Under the pieces are notes generated by a model. That model saw only the letters and a list, made by a program, of their open reading frames with translations, searched no databases and had not been told where the DNA came from. Below, piece after piece: positions 8,215-16,882 of a stretch of DNA of 64,000 nucleotides (the stretch's first letter is position 1; each line of letters starts with the position of its first letter). The stretch is from NCBI GenBank assembly GCA_029866205.1, contig JARWZT010000017.1:117600-181599 (forward strand), given 5' to 3'. Position numbers and translations under genes: made by a program. Source of the DNA: Rhodoferax sp. (lineage in GTDB: Bacteria > Pseudomonadota > Gammaproteobacteria > Burkholderiales > Burkholderiaceae_C).

Positions 8215-8517
8215 GGCTAACTCCTTCGGTTTGGTTTGGCGCTCACCCCACGGGCGCAGCACCTGGATGGATGCAATGTACGAGTCGCAAGACTGAACGG
8301 CTGACAGTTTAGCGACTTGCGATTGTCGCCATACGACATGCAATGCGGGGGTGAATGCAATGCAAACAATTGCCGTCATGGCGTCTTGGGCCGTCGCTCA
8401 AGGGAAGATTGCCGTCGCGCGCAGATAACATCGGCCTATTGGAATCCATAGACTCCAGCCACATCAAATGCCCGGGTCAAAGGGCACGTTCACAGACATC
8501 TTTTGGAGTATTTCCCC
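8215..8517. promoter_or_regulatory. divergent regulatory region between corrinoid operon and purU
   Basis: This 303-bp gap separates two divergently transcribed units. The octamer ATGCAATG occurs at 8271-8278, 8338-8345 and 8355-8362, the last two 17 bp apart. An inverted repeat TCGCAAG (8285-8291) / CTTGCGA (8316-8322) lies between them. These are candidate regulator sites, perhaps for the GbdR-like protein encoded at 9.5-10.5 kb, but the binding sequence of that protein is not known to me here. No cobalamin-riboswitch-like B12 box was recognised. Promoter hexamers could not be called with confidence. Confidence 0.45.
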
Positions 8518-9393
8518 ATGACAGTCGCACTCGAAGGCAAACCGCACTACATATTGAACGCCAGTTGCGCAAGCCGCTTGGGCACCGTAGCGGCGGTTTC
8601 GGGGTTTTTGGCGTCACGGCGCTGCTACATCACGGACATGCAGCAGTTTGACGACATCCTGAGTGAGCGCTTTTTCGTGCGCGTCACTTTTTATGGCGAC
8701 CCCACCGAGACTCCGGCACTGGACGCCTTGCGCGACCAGTTTGAAGAAGTGGCCGCCAAAGAAGAGATGGAGTGGTCGATTTACGATGGCGCCAAAAAGC
8801 CCCGGGTACTGATCATGGTGTCCAAATTCGACCATTGTCTGGTCGATTTGCTCTACCGCCAGCGCACAGGCGAGCTCAATATGGAGATCACGACGGTGGT
8901 GTCCAACCACCCCGACCTGAAATCATTGGTCGAATCCCATGGCATTCCGTACATTCATCTTTCTGTGACACCGGAGACCAAGGCGACCCAAGAAGCGCGA
9001 CTCCTTGAAATTGTCAGGGAGACCCAAAGTGAGTTGGTCATTCTGGCCCGCTACATGCAGGTACTGTCCGACGAGCTGTGCCGCAGCCTGCGCGGCCGGG
9101 CCATGAATATTCACCACTCCTTCCTCCCTGGCTTCAAGGGTGCGAAGCCCTACCACCAAGCCCACACCCGCGGCGTGAAGCTCACGGGCGCCACCGCGCA
9201 TTACGTCACGGCAGATCTGGACGAAGGTCCGATCATCGAGCAATTTGTGGAGCGGGTGGACCATACCTATACCCCCGAAAAGCTGGCCGCTGCAGGTCGT
9301 GACTCCGAATGTCGCGCTCTGGCAACCGCTGTGCGCTTCCATATTGAACGCCGCGTGTTTTTGAACGGCACCCGCACGGTCGTGTTTCGCTAA
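8518..9393 (+). CDS. purU: formyltetrahydrofolate deformylase
   Basis: This 291-residue enzyme hydrolyses 10-formyl-THF to formate and THF. An N-terminal ACT-like regulatory domain (residues about 1-85) precedes a formyltransferase-fold domain. The catalytic segment NIHHSFLPGFKGAKPYHQA and the downstream GATAHYV and DEGPIIEQ motifs are intact. The ATG at 8518 follows GGAG by 9 nt. The TTG at 8503 is not preferred. It is divergent from the corrinoid operon and would provide the exit of one-carbon units as formate, regenerating free THF. PurU paralogues are commonly linked to betaine or sarcosine catabolism in proteobacteria, which fits this location. Confidence 0.9.
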   Translation: MTVALEGKPHYILNASCASRLGTVAAVSGFLASRRCYITDMQQFDDILSERFFVRVTFYGDPTETPALDALRDQFEEVAAKEEMEWSIYDGAKKPRVLIMVSKFDHCLVDLLYRQRTGELNMEITTVVSNHPDLKSLVESHGIPYIHLSVTPETKATQEARLLEIVRETQSELVILARYMQVLSDELCRSLRGRAMNIHHSFLPGFKGAKPYHQAHTRGVKLTGATAHYVTADLDEGPIIEQFVERVDHTYTPEKLAAAGRDSECRALATAVRFHIERRVFLNGTRTVVFR

Positions 9394-9405
9394 GGCAGGC
9401 TCTGC

Positions 9406-9437
9406 GCCGCTGCCGGATCGGCTCCGGGTTCAGCGGC
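9406..9437. terminator. hairpin between convergent purU and regulator gene
   Basis: GCCGCTG at 9406-9412 pairs with CAGCGGC at 9431-9437, and an inner CCGG pairs with CCGG. It lies 12 bp after purU and 13 bp before the stop of the convergent regulator gene. There is no U-tract, so a terminator role is tentative. Confidence 0.4.
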
Positions 9438-9450
9438 AGCACCCCAGGCT

Positions 9451-10479
9451 TCAGGCTAGGGGCGTATCGCCCGGCGCCAACAGGGCCAGACGGCTGTTGC
9501 GGCGCTCGGCGCTCGGCGTATGGCCAAACAGATCCCGGTAACACTTGGAGAAATGCGGTGGCGACTGGAACCCGCAGGCCACGGCGACTTCCATCACCGA
9601 CATAGCGGTTTGCAGCAGAAGGCTGCGCGCCCGGCGCAAACGCATATCGAGGTAGTACTTGGTCGGCACTTCACCGACATAGCGCTTGAACAGGCGCTCA
9701 ATCTGTCGGCGCGACACGCCCACCAGCGAAGCGATCTCATCCAATGACAAGGGCTCTTCGAGGTTGGCCTCCATCAGCGCGGCGGCTTCAATCAGATTTT
9801 CGTGGAACAGACCTACGCGCGCCATCAGTGGTACGTGCTGCCGATCTTGGTCGTTACGGATGCGGTCGAGGATAAATTGCTCGGAAATCATGGGGGCAAT
9901 GTCGCGCCCCAGGTGACTTTGAATGATGTTGAGCATCAGATCGAGCGGCGCCACACCGCCAGAGCAGGTGTAACGGTCGCGGTCAATGGCAAACAGCTGG
10001 CGAGAAAAAACCACTTTCGGGAACTGCTCTTCGAGCGCCGTCATGTTCTCCCAATGCACCACGGCCTTGTACTTGTCCAGCAGACCCGCTTTGGCCAGCA
10101 CATAGCCGCCGGTACAGAGTGCGCCCAGCGCCATCTGCCGTTGCGCCAATCGCCGCAGCGCGGCGATGACATCGCCGGTACATGCCGCCTCAATATCCAC
10201 GCCGCCACAAACAAACACGATTTGCGCGGCACCCACGTCCGCCAGGGCCACTGTGGGCGCCATCGACAGGCCATTGCTTGCGGACACTGGCGCGCCATCC
10301 ATACTCGCCAGCGTCCATTGGTAGACCTCTTTTTTGGCCACCCGGTTGGCCATGCGCAAGGCCTCGACAGCACTGGAGAGTGCAATCAATGAGTAATTGG
10401 GAAGCGTCAAAAAGGCAAAGCGGTGCACCGCAACGGCACCCAGTGCCCTGTCGCTGGACAAACCAGGTGCCATCGTCAT
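9451..10479 (-). CDS. GlxA-family AraC regulator, GbdR-like
   Basis: This 342-residue protein has an N-terminal DJ-1/PfpI-like domain (residues about 15-190, nucleophile-elbow-like [10 protein letters not shown]) and a C-terminal AraC/XylS helix-turn-helix domain ([20 protein letters not shown] and a second helix pair ending [14 protein letters not shown]). Regulators of this architecture include GbdR, which activates glycine betaine/dimethylglycine catabolism and choline-uptake genes. ATG 10479 overlaps the permease stop as ATGA, so it is translated with the transporter. The likely targets are the transporter and the one-carbon operon. The ligand, probably a betaine derivative, is inferred from context. 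Confidence 0.8.
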   Translation of the reverse strand: MTMAPGLSSDRALGAVAVHRFAFLTLPNYSLIALSSAVEALRMANRVAKKEVYQWTLASMDGAPVSASNGLSMAPTVALADVGAAQIVFVCGGVDIEAACTGDVIAALRRLAQRQMALGALCTGGYVLAKAGLLDKYKAVVHWENMTALEEQFPKVVFSRQLFAIDRDRYTCSGGVAPLDLMLNIIQSHLGRDIAPMISEQFILDRIRNDQDRQHVPLMARVGLFHENLIEAAALMEANLEEPLSLDEIASLVGVSRRQIERLFKRYVGEVPTKYYLDMRLRRARSLLLQTAMSVMEVAVACGFQSPPHFSKCYRDLFGHTPSAERRNSRLALLAPGDTPLA

Positions 10480-11363
10480 TGCGGGTCGGAGCGGCTCACG
10501 GGCTCGGACAGGCCCAGCTTGGCACGCCAACTGCGCCGAGGTTGTGCGCTGCCAAAGGTCTCGGTAATGCGGTCCAACATGATGGCCAGCAACACTACGG
10601 CCAAGCCCGACTCAAAGCCCAGGCCAATATCCAGGCGCTGGATGCTCGCCAGCACGTCATTGCCCAAGCCACCAGCGCCCACCATGGACGCAATAATGAC
10701 CATCGACAACGCCATCATGATGGTCTGGTTGATCCCCGCCATGATGGACGGCATGGCGCCCGGAATCTGCACCTTGAACAGCACTTGCAGCGGCGTGCAA
10801 CCAAAGGTAACGCCCGCTTCGACCTGCTCCTTGTTGACCTGCCGGATACCCAGGCTGGTCAGGCGCACCACCGGTGGCATGGCAAAAATCACCGTAGCCA
10901 GTACGCCAGGCACCCTGCCCAAGCCAAACAGCATGGCGGCAGGAATCAGGTAGACAAACGCGGGCATGGTTTGCATAAAGTCGAGCGTCGGGCGCACCAC
11001 GGCGGCCATCCGGCGACTCGCCGCGACCCCGATGCCCAGCGGCAGCCCCAGCAGCAAGCTGATAAATGTCGCGGCAAACACGAGTGCCAGCGTCACCATG
11101 GTCTGGGGCCAAAAGCCGGTGTCGTAAATCACAAAGCAACAGGCCAGACAAAATAGCGCGAACTGCCAGCCCACGCGCCACCAGGCTGTCAGCACCAGAA
11201 CACCGACCACTAACGCCACCGGCAGCGCCTGCAAGCCGAGTTCCACGCTTTCAGTAAAACTGCCAATGCCCGAACCCAGCCTCTCGAGCGTACCGCCATC
11301 GTTGTCAATAACAAATTTCACACCCCGGTCCACCCATTCGCCCAAAGGCAGAAATTCACTCAT
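10476..11363 (-). CDS. choW: choline/glycine betaine ABC transporter permease
   Basis: This 295-residue membrane protein has about six transmembrane segments and the BPD-transport EAA loop ([32 protein letters not shown]). It matches the ProW/OpuAB/ChoW family. An N-terminal soluble stretch of about 45 residues precedes the first helix. ATG 11363 (MSEFLP) overlaps the ATPase stop by 8 bp and is preferred over 11384. It is the membrane component for quaternary amine import. The binding protein is not in this three-gene unit but at 895-1836. Confidence 0.85.
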   Translation of the reverse strand: MSEFLPLGEWVDRGVKFVIDNDGGTLERLGSGIGSFTESVELGLQALPVALVVGVLVLTAWWRVGWQFALFCLACCFVIYDTGFWPQTMVTLALVFAATFISLLLGLPLGIGVAASRRMAAVVRPTLDFMQTMPAFVYLIPAAMLFGLGRVPGVLATVIFAMPPVVRLTSLGIRQVNKEQVEAGVTFGCTPLQVLFKVQIPGAMPSIMAGINQTIMMALSMVIIASMVGAGGLGNDVLASIQRLDIGLGFESGLAVVLLAIMLDRITETFGSAQPRRSWRAKLGLSEPVSRSDPQ

Positions 11364-12576
11364 TGCTGGCCTCCCCAGTGTCAATGTCTACCATTTTTTG
11401 CAGCAACACGGTTTGCGTTACCGCCCCTAAATAGCGCTGCTGCGCATCCACCACGGGCAGTGGCAATGGGTGGCGCACGATGCGCCCGATCAGCGCATTG
11501 AGGCTCAAAGCAGCCGGCACCGGACCCATGTCCTCCACATACAACCCGTCCAGGCGGGTGGCGCCCGACTCCAGGCCACGCAGCAGCGTGTCCAAAGACA
11601 CCCCTCCTTGCAGGCGCCCGTCGCCCCCCACCACAAAGGCGTAATTTCGCCGGGACTTGCGCAATTGCTCTACGGCAAGGGTCATGTCAGCGCGGGCGTC
11701 CGCGCTGGGGCGAATCAGCAAAGTTTCGTCCATCCGGGCCACGTCCTGGGCCAACAGGTATTTCTTGACGTCCACGCCCTTGAAAAAGGCGCGCACGTAA
11801 GCGTCGCTGGGATTTCGCAAGATTTCGGCAGGCGTACCAATTTGCACGATGCGTCCGCCTTCCATAATGGCAATTCGGTTGCCAATATGAAACGCCTCGT
11901 CCAGGTCATGCGACACAAACACGATGGTGCGCTGCTGGTCTTTTTGCAACTGCAGGAGAAGCTCCTGCATTTCCGTACGTTTGAGTGGGTCGAGCGCCGA
12001 GAAGGCCTCATCCATCAACATCAGCGTGGGATCAACCGCCAGGGCGCGCGCCAGGCCTACGCGCTGCTGCATTCCGCCGGAGAGCGCCGCAGGCATCTGG
12101 TGGGCAAAAGTGCGCAGACCCACCTGATCGAGTACCTCCATGGCACGGCGCTCGCGGGATTTTCGGTCAACGCCCGCCACCTCGAGACCGAAGGCCGTGT
12201 TCTGCAAGACCGACAAATGCGGCAACAGCGCAAACGACTGGAACACCATGGCCAAATCTTTGCGGCGCAACGCGATCAACGCCTTCTTGCTCATGGCGGC
12301 TACGTCCTGACCACCCAGCAGAATTTGCCCGTGCGTGGGCTCCACCAAACGGTTGATCAGGCGGATCAAGGTGGACTTGCCCGACCCCGAGAGGCCCATC
12401 AGGACAAAAATCTCTCCTTCGTTCACGGTGAAGCTGGCATCGGTCACGCCTACGACCATGCCAGTTTGCTGAAAAATCTGGTCCTTGGACTGACCGGCGC
12501 GCAACAAGGCCATGGCGCGCCCGGGATCGGAACCGAAGACTTTATAAAGGTTTTTTACGACAACTTTTTCGGGCAC
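11356..12576 (-). CDS. choV: choline/glycine betaine ABC transporter ATP-binding protein with CBS domains
   Basis: This 406-residue ATPase of the ProV/OpuAA/ChoV type has Walker [10 protein letters not shown] (residues 61-69), signature [15 protein letters not shown], Walker [13 protein letters not shown] and a long C-terminal region with tandem CBS-like repeats (residues about 285-400). CBS domains in OpuA sense ionic strength. The start codon is GTG at 12576, with no strong Shine-Dalgarno sequence. It is the first gene of a tightly overlapping unit with the permease and the GbdR-like regulator. Confidence 0.87.
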   Translation of the reverse strand: MPEKVVVKNLYKVFGSDPGRAMALLRAGQSKDQIFQQTGMVVGVTDASFTVNEGEIFVLMGLSGSGKSTLIRLINRLVEPTHGQILLGGQDVAAMSKKALIALRRKDLAMVFQSFALLPHLSVLQNTAFGLEVAGVDRKSRERRAMEVLDQVGLRTFAHQMPAALSGGMQQRVGLARALAVDPTLMLMDEAFSALDPLKRTEMQELLLQLQKDQQRTIVFVSHDLDEAFHIGNRIAIMEGGRIVQIGTPAEILRNPSDAYVRAFFKGVDVKKYLLAQDVARMDETLLIRPSADARADMTLAVEQLRKSRRNYAFVVGGDGRLQGGVSLDTLLRGLESGATRLDGLYVEDMGPVPAALSLNALIGRIVRHPLPLPVVDAQQRYLGAVTQTVLLQKMVDIDTGEASNE

Positions 12577-12800
12577 TGCAGAGTCTCAATGGATGGGGAA
12601 TTGCGGCAGATCAAGGGCGTCGAGCCTACCACCAGAATACCCCCGCAACGCAGGCTTGACCACTGGCTTGGCACAAGTACATGTATTGATCCAACGCACG
12701 AGGTAAACCGATCAATCCGAAAAAGCAAGCGATGCGCGGCTGAAGCGGTGCAAGATACGGCTAAGTGCGGTGTGCATTCATTTGAACGGTGACAAACCTC

Positions 12801-13709
12801 ATGCGAAGTTCGGTACGAATTTTTCTGCTTTTTTGGGGCCCTTTGTTGGCGATGCAGTCGCAGGGCGAAACCTTGGGCGAAATGCAAACCCTGTACCGCG
12901 AAATGCAACCGCGTTTGGCTCACAGCGCATTCCAGCGAGAACTGGTTCTGGACTCCCACGAGACCTCCGATCGACTCAGTGGTGACATTTATGCTGCGAT
13001 AGATGCGTCACTGGCCAGTTTGGAGCTCGTTAACCGCAACCCACAGCGCTGGTGCGAGATCCTGCTTCTGCTCAGCAACACCAAAAATTGTGTAGTGGAA
13101 AACCAATACGAGACGCCACACTTGCAAATGCGGATGGGCACCAAGGGGCCGCAAGAGTTGGCAAGCACCACGCCCATGCGTTTCCGATTCCAAACCTCTG
13201 CACCCAAAGCACCGGTGCTGGAAACCCAACTGAGCGCCAGCACGGGCCCCATGGGGACCAAGGACGGCATCCTGCGGGTGTACGCCATTGCGCTGGGCGA
13301 GAAAAAATCCTTTGTCCATCTTCATTACAGCTACCGGAGTAGCCTGGCCGGACGCCTTGCCACGGGCGTCTATCTGCAAACACTGGGGCGGGGGAAAGTA
13401 GGCTTTACCAAGGAACCAAGCGCGTCAGAAGAGCCCAACCGACCCGCAGATGCCCATTGGGTGGGCGGTGTTCGGGGCATCATTGAACGCAACACCATGC
13501 GCTACTTTATGGATCTGAGCTGCGCGTTGCAGTTTGCGGGCACCGACGCTCCAGCCCAGCGCTTTGCCCAGATGGCACCTTACTGGTACGACGAGACCGA
13601 ACGCTACCCACAGCAGTTGCATGACATGCCACGAACAGACTATTTGGAAATGAAACGTGCGGAGTATGGGCGACTGCCCCCATTGCAAGAAAGCGGCGAA
13701 CGCCCCTAA
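12801..13709 (+). CDS. exported protein of unknown function
   Basis: This 302-residue protein has an N-terminal signal peptide (MRSSVRIFLLFWGPLLAMQSQG) and no other membrane segment. I do not recognise the family. Visible features are a helical start (EMQTLYREMQPRL), a segment WCEILLLLSNTKNC resembling a cysteine-containing exported-protein motif, a middle part rich in short strands (FVHLHYSYRSSL) and a charged tail. ATG 12801 is chosen, but GTG 12789 in the same frame is possible and neither has a strong ribosome-binding site. It stands alone between the transporter unit, which it faces away from, and tRNA-Arg. Confidence 0.65.
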   Translation: MRSSVRIFLLFWGPLLAMQSQGETLGEMQTLYREMQPRLAHSAFQRELVLDSHETSDRLSGDIYAAIDASLASLELVNRNPQRWCEILLLLSNTKNCVVENQYETPHLQMRMGTKGPQELASTTPMRFRFQTSAPKAPVLETQLSASTGPMGTKDGILRVYAIALGEKKSFVHLHYSYRSSLAGRLATGVYLQTLGRGKVGFTKEPSASEEPNRPADAHWVGGVRGIIERNTMRYFMDLSCALQFAGTDAPAQRFAQMAPYWYDETERYPQQLHDMPRTDYLEMKRAEYGRLPPLQESGERP

Positions 13710-13782
13710 TCGCTCCGGACTTGAAGAAGGGTACCGGCCATTGGCTCGGAGCTGTGGGCACACGATTCAGAAACCAGAAACG

Positions 13783-13816
13783 AAAAAGCCCTAGAACATT
13801 GCTGTTCTAGGGCTTT
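13783..13816 (-). terminator. terminator of tRNA-Arg
   Basis: A 14-bp perfect stem (13785-13798 with 13803-13816) has a 4-nt loop. On the minus strand it runs into five T residues. It can also serve the plus-strand gene ending at 13709. Confidence 0.88.
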
Positions 13817-13821
13817 ACGTT

Positions 13822-13898
13822 TGGTGCGGCTGGCAGGAATTGAACCCACGACCCCTTGGTTCGTAGCCAAGTACTCTATCCAACTGAGCTACAGCCGC
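13822..13898 (-). tRNA. tRNA-Arg (anticodon ACG)
   Basis: The cloverleaf is complete on the minus strand. The acceptor GCGGCTG pairs with CAGCCGC, the discriminator is A and CCA is encoded. The D-arm is TAGCTCAGTTGGATAGAG, the anticodon loop CTACGAA gives ACG (read as ICG after deamination), and the T-arm is GTGGGTTCAATTCC. It is 77 nt including CCA and followed by its own terminator. Confidence 0.97.
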
Positions 13899-13914
13899 GA
13901 AGCTGCGTAGTCTA

Positions 13915-14781
13915 TCACAGGTTTAACAGGGCCCTGGCCTCCGAGGGGCTGGCAATGGCACGGCCGGCGCGCTGGGCGCAGCGTGCCAGTTCGGTAATGA
14001 GGGCGCCGTTGCCGCTGGCGCGCTCGCCGCTGGGCAGGTAAAAGGTGTCTTCCAAGCCTGTGCGCAGCATGCCGCCCATGTCGGCTGTTTTTTGATGGAC
14101 GGGCCAAATTTCGGCGCGGCCGATCAGGGTGCTTTGCCAGATGCTATCTGCCGCCATATAGCGGGGCAGCAGCGCCAGCAACTCGGCGTCGCAAGGCATT
14201 CCCGAGGCGACACCCATGACCAGGTTGTATTCGGCGCGGCCCATGCCAGGCTTGAGCATGCCGGCCTTCAGGTACATGGTGACCGAACGCACGATACCCA
14301 CATCAAAGCACTCAAACTCGGGGTGCGTGCCGCATTCGGCCATCACATCCAAAAACTGCTGCACCTTGGCCACCGGGTTATCGAACACCATGGGCGGCCA
14401 GGCCCACTGGCCGTTGTCCTTGATCTTGAGATAGTTCAGGCTTCCGGCGTTGCAGGCGGCGATTTCGGGTTTGATGCGGCGAATGCAGTCCAACGGGCCG
14501 CTGATGTCCTTGCCCACCACGCCGGTCGTCAGATTGATGATGACGCCGGGGCAAGCGTCGCGAATGGCGCCGACCACCGCTTCCATCACGTCAGGGTCCC
14601 AGGACGGCAAGTGCCCCAGGCCTGCGCCCTGTTGGCGCACATGCACGTGCATGACGCTGGCCCCGGCATTAAAGGCATCGCGCGCTTCGGCGGCCATTTG
14701 TGCGGGGGTGACTGGCACGGGGTGCTGGGCGGGGTCTGTCAGCACGCCGGTCAGCGCGCAGGTGAGTATGGCTTTGTCCAT
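13915..14781 (-). CDS. BKACE family beta-keto acid cleavage enzyme (DUF849)
   Basis: This 288-residue TIM-barrel protein belongs to the 3-keto-5-aminohexanoate cleavage enzyme (Kce/BKACE) superfamily. The zinc-binding HVHVR motif is present near residue 45, and the family segments SWDPDVMEAVVGAIRDA and NAGSLNYLK are visible. BKACE enzymes condense a beta-keto acid with acetyl-CoA to give acetoacetate and an acyl-CoA. The substrate here cannot be read from sequence. It is the third gene after the two acyl-CoA carboxylase subunits, with a 32-bp gap, which suggests one pathway. Confidence 0.88.
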   Translation of the reverse strand: MDKAILTCALTGVLTDPAQHPVPVTPAQMAAEARDAFNAGASVMHVHVRQQGAGLGHLPSWDPDVMEAVVGAIRDACPGVIINLTTGVVGKDISGPLDCIRRIKPEIAACNAGSLNYLKIKDNGQWAWPPMVFDNPVAKVQQFLDVMAECGTHPEFECFDVGIVRSVTMYLKAGMLKPGMGRAEYNLVMGVASGMPCDAELLALLPRYMAADSIWQSTLIGRAEIWPVHQKTADMGGMLRTGLEDTFYLPSGERASGNGALITELARCAQRAGRAIASPSEARALLNL

Positions 14782-14813
14782 CGGCTGGGGCTTTCTTGAA
14801 AAAGGGGTTGAAT

Positions 14814-16847
14814 TTATGGCGTGGAGGTGGCGTCGCTCACCGATATTTCAGTCAGTAACGCACCGGATTCGACCTGCTCGCCGGCTTGCACATGGACCGC
14901 GCTGACGGTGCCCGTTGCCTGGGCGCAAAGCCACATTTCCATCTTCATGGCCTCGACGCAGAGCAGTTGCTGGCCCAATACGACCGCATCGCCCGCCGCC
15001 ACCATCACGCGAATGACCTTGCCAGCCACCGGGGCACGGGCGCGTCCAGGGTCTTGGGCACTGTTTGAGACTGGAAAGGCCGATGGCTCCTGCACGACAA
15101 AGCAGTCACCGTCCAGCGCCAAATGCACCTGCGCGCCCACCAGTAGCGCAACGGCGCTTTGCACCACGCCGTCCAACGCAAAGCGCAGTTGCCCCGCCTC
15201 AAAACTAAGCACGCGGGCCTGAACATGGACTCCAGATTCTGCGGGACTCGCGCCGGATGCCTTGGGCAAAAGTACCATGGCGACGCCACCGTGCCGGTCT
15301 GGGTGCAGGCGCAAGCGCCGGAGCTCGTCACCACATTGCAAGCCCATATCAAACGCCGCAACACTGTCGCTGCGCCAACCGGGGCCCTGCGCGGCCAGCA
15401 GCGCCAGCGCGGCCACCAACCAGACTTTCTCGCTGGGCTGGGGGGTCTGTAGTAGTGCTGCGCCCTGCTCCGCCCATTCGTCAATGCGCGTGGTCGTCAT
15501 CTGCGCATGGACAAAGTCGGGGTGGGCCAGCAGGTCGGTCAAAAAGCGGCTGTTGTTACGCAGGCCTAGCAGCGGCGTTTGCCTGAGCGCTGCGCGCAGG
15601 CGGCGCTGGGCATCGGCCCGGTCGCGCCCATGCGCAATCACTTTGGCCACCATGGAGTCGTAATAGGGTGAAACGGTGTCGCCCTCCTGCAGGCCGTGGT
15701 CAATGCGCACGCCGGCCGGTAGCCCCGGGTGTCCGGGTGCGCGCGCGCTTGGTTCGGGTTCGGGCTTCCACCAAAGCACCTGCCCGGTTTGCGGCGCGAA
15801 GCCTGCATAAGGGTCTTCGGCATAAAGGCGCGCCTCAATGGCGTGCCCCCTGAATCGGATGTCGGCCTGCGCCAGCGGCAGCGGCTCGCCAGCGGCTACG
15901 CGCAGCTGCCACTCCACCAGATCCAGCCCGGTAATCAGCTCGGTAACCGGGTGTTCCACCTGCAGGCGGGTGTTCATTTCCAGGAAATAGTGGCGCCCTT
16001 GGGCGTCCACGATAAATTCCACGGTGCCCGCGCCCTGGTAGCCCACGGCCAGCGCGGCGGCTACGGCGTCGGCACCCATCGCTGCGCGCTGCGCGGGGCT
16101 GACGATGGGAGATGGTGCCTCTTCCAACACCTTTTGGCGCCGGCGCTGGGCAGTGCAGTCGCGTTCACCCAAATGGACGGCATTGCCGTGTTGGTCGGCA
16201 AAAACCTGAATCTCGATATGCCGGCCATGGTCAATCAAGCGCTCCAGCATCAGGGCGCCGTTGCCAAAAGCGCTCAGAGCCTCGCGTCGGGCGCCCTCAA
16301 TAGCGGCGGGCAAATCTTGCAGTCCATCTGCACGGCGCATGCCCCGCCCACCGCCACCCGCCGTGGCCTTGACCAAGAGCGGAAAGCCCAACTCCAAGCC
16401 TTGGGCAATCAACAGGGCATCATCGTCCTCAGGCGCGGCCAGGTAGCCCGGGGCGCAGGGCACACCGGCGTCCTGCATGCGGCGCTTGGCCAAGGATTTG
16501 TCGCCCATGGCGCGCATGGCCAAGGGGGGAGGACCAATAAAAACCAGCCCGGCGTCCATACAGGCCTGGGCAAAGTCGGGGTTTTCACTCAAAAACCCAT
16601 AGCCTGGGTGCACTGCGTCGGCCCCGCTGCGCCGGGCGGCGTGCAAAATGGCGTCCATCCGCAAATACGACTCTGCGGCGCTGGAGGGGCCAATGTGCAC
16701 TGCGCTGTCGGCTTGGTGCACATGCAGCGCGGATCGGTCTGCGTCACTGAACACCGCAACGGTGGCATAACCCAAGGAGCGCGCGGTGCGGATCACGCGA
16801 CAGGCGATTTCACCCCGGTTGGCGATAAGGATTTTGGAGAAAGTCAT
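14814..16847 (-). CDS. acyl-CoA carboxylase biotin carboxylase/BCCP subunit (MccA/AtuF-like)
   Basis: This 677-residue protein contains a biotin carboxylase domain (start KILIANRGEIACRVIRTA, ATP-grasp residues about 115-330, GGGGRGM loop, EMNTRLQVEHPVTE). A linker follows, then a C-terminal biotinyl domain with the biotinylated lysine in EAMKMEMW. With the carboxyltransferase encoded upstream it would carboxylate an enoyl- or acyl-CoA. Methylcrotonyl-CoA (leucine breakdown) and geranyl-CoA (terpene breakdown) carboxylases share this layout. The substrate is unresolved because neither the HMG-CoA lyase nor the isovaleryl-CoA dehydrogenase usually found with MCC is adjacent. Confidence 0.88.
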   Translation of the reverse strand: MTFSKILIANRGEIACRVIRTARSLGYATVAVFSDADRSALHVHQADSAVHIGPSSAAESYLRMDAILHAARRSGADAVHPGYGFLSENPDFAQACMDAGLVFIGPPPLAMRAMGDKSLAKRRMQDAGVPCAPGYLAAPEDDDALLIAQGLELGFPLLVKATAGGGGRGMRRADGLQDLPAAIEGARREALSAFGNGALMLERLIDHGRHIEIQVFADQHGNAVHLGERDCTAQRRRQKVLEEAPSPIVSPAQRAAMGADAVAAALAVGYQGAGTVEFIVDAQGRHYFLEMNTRLQVEHPVTELITGLDLVEWQLRVAAGEPLPLAQADIRFRGHAIEARLYAEDPYAGFAPQTGQVLWWKPEPEPSARAPGHPGLPAGVRIDHGLQEGDTVSPYYDSMVAKVIAHGRDRADAQRRLRAALRQTPLLGLRNNSRFLTDLLAHPDFVHAQMTTTRIDEWAEQGAALLQTPQPSEKVWLVAALALLAAQGPGWRSDSVAAFDMGLQCGDELRRLRLHPDRHGGVAMVLLPKASGASPAESGVHVQARVLSFEAGQLRFALDGVVQSAVALLVGAQVHLALDGDCFVVQEPSAFPVSNSAQDPGRARAPVAGKVIRVMVAAGDAVVLGQQLLCVEAMKMEMWLCAQATGTVSAVHVQAGEQVESGALLTEISVSDATSTP

Positions 16848-16882
16848 AGTGGTACTTGGGTGCGACGTGGGCTTCAGCGGGC

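Noticed and set aside
8215..8517. Possible cobalamin riboswitch before the corrinoid operon
   Set aside because: I looked for a B12-box-like stretch and the usual stem pattern and saw none. A covariance search would be needed to be certain.
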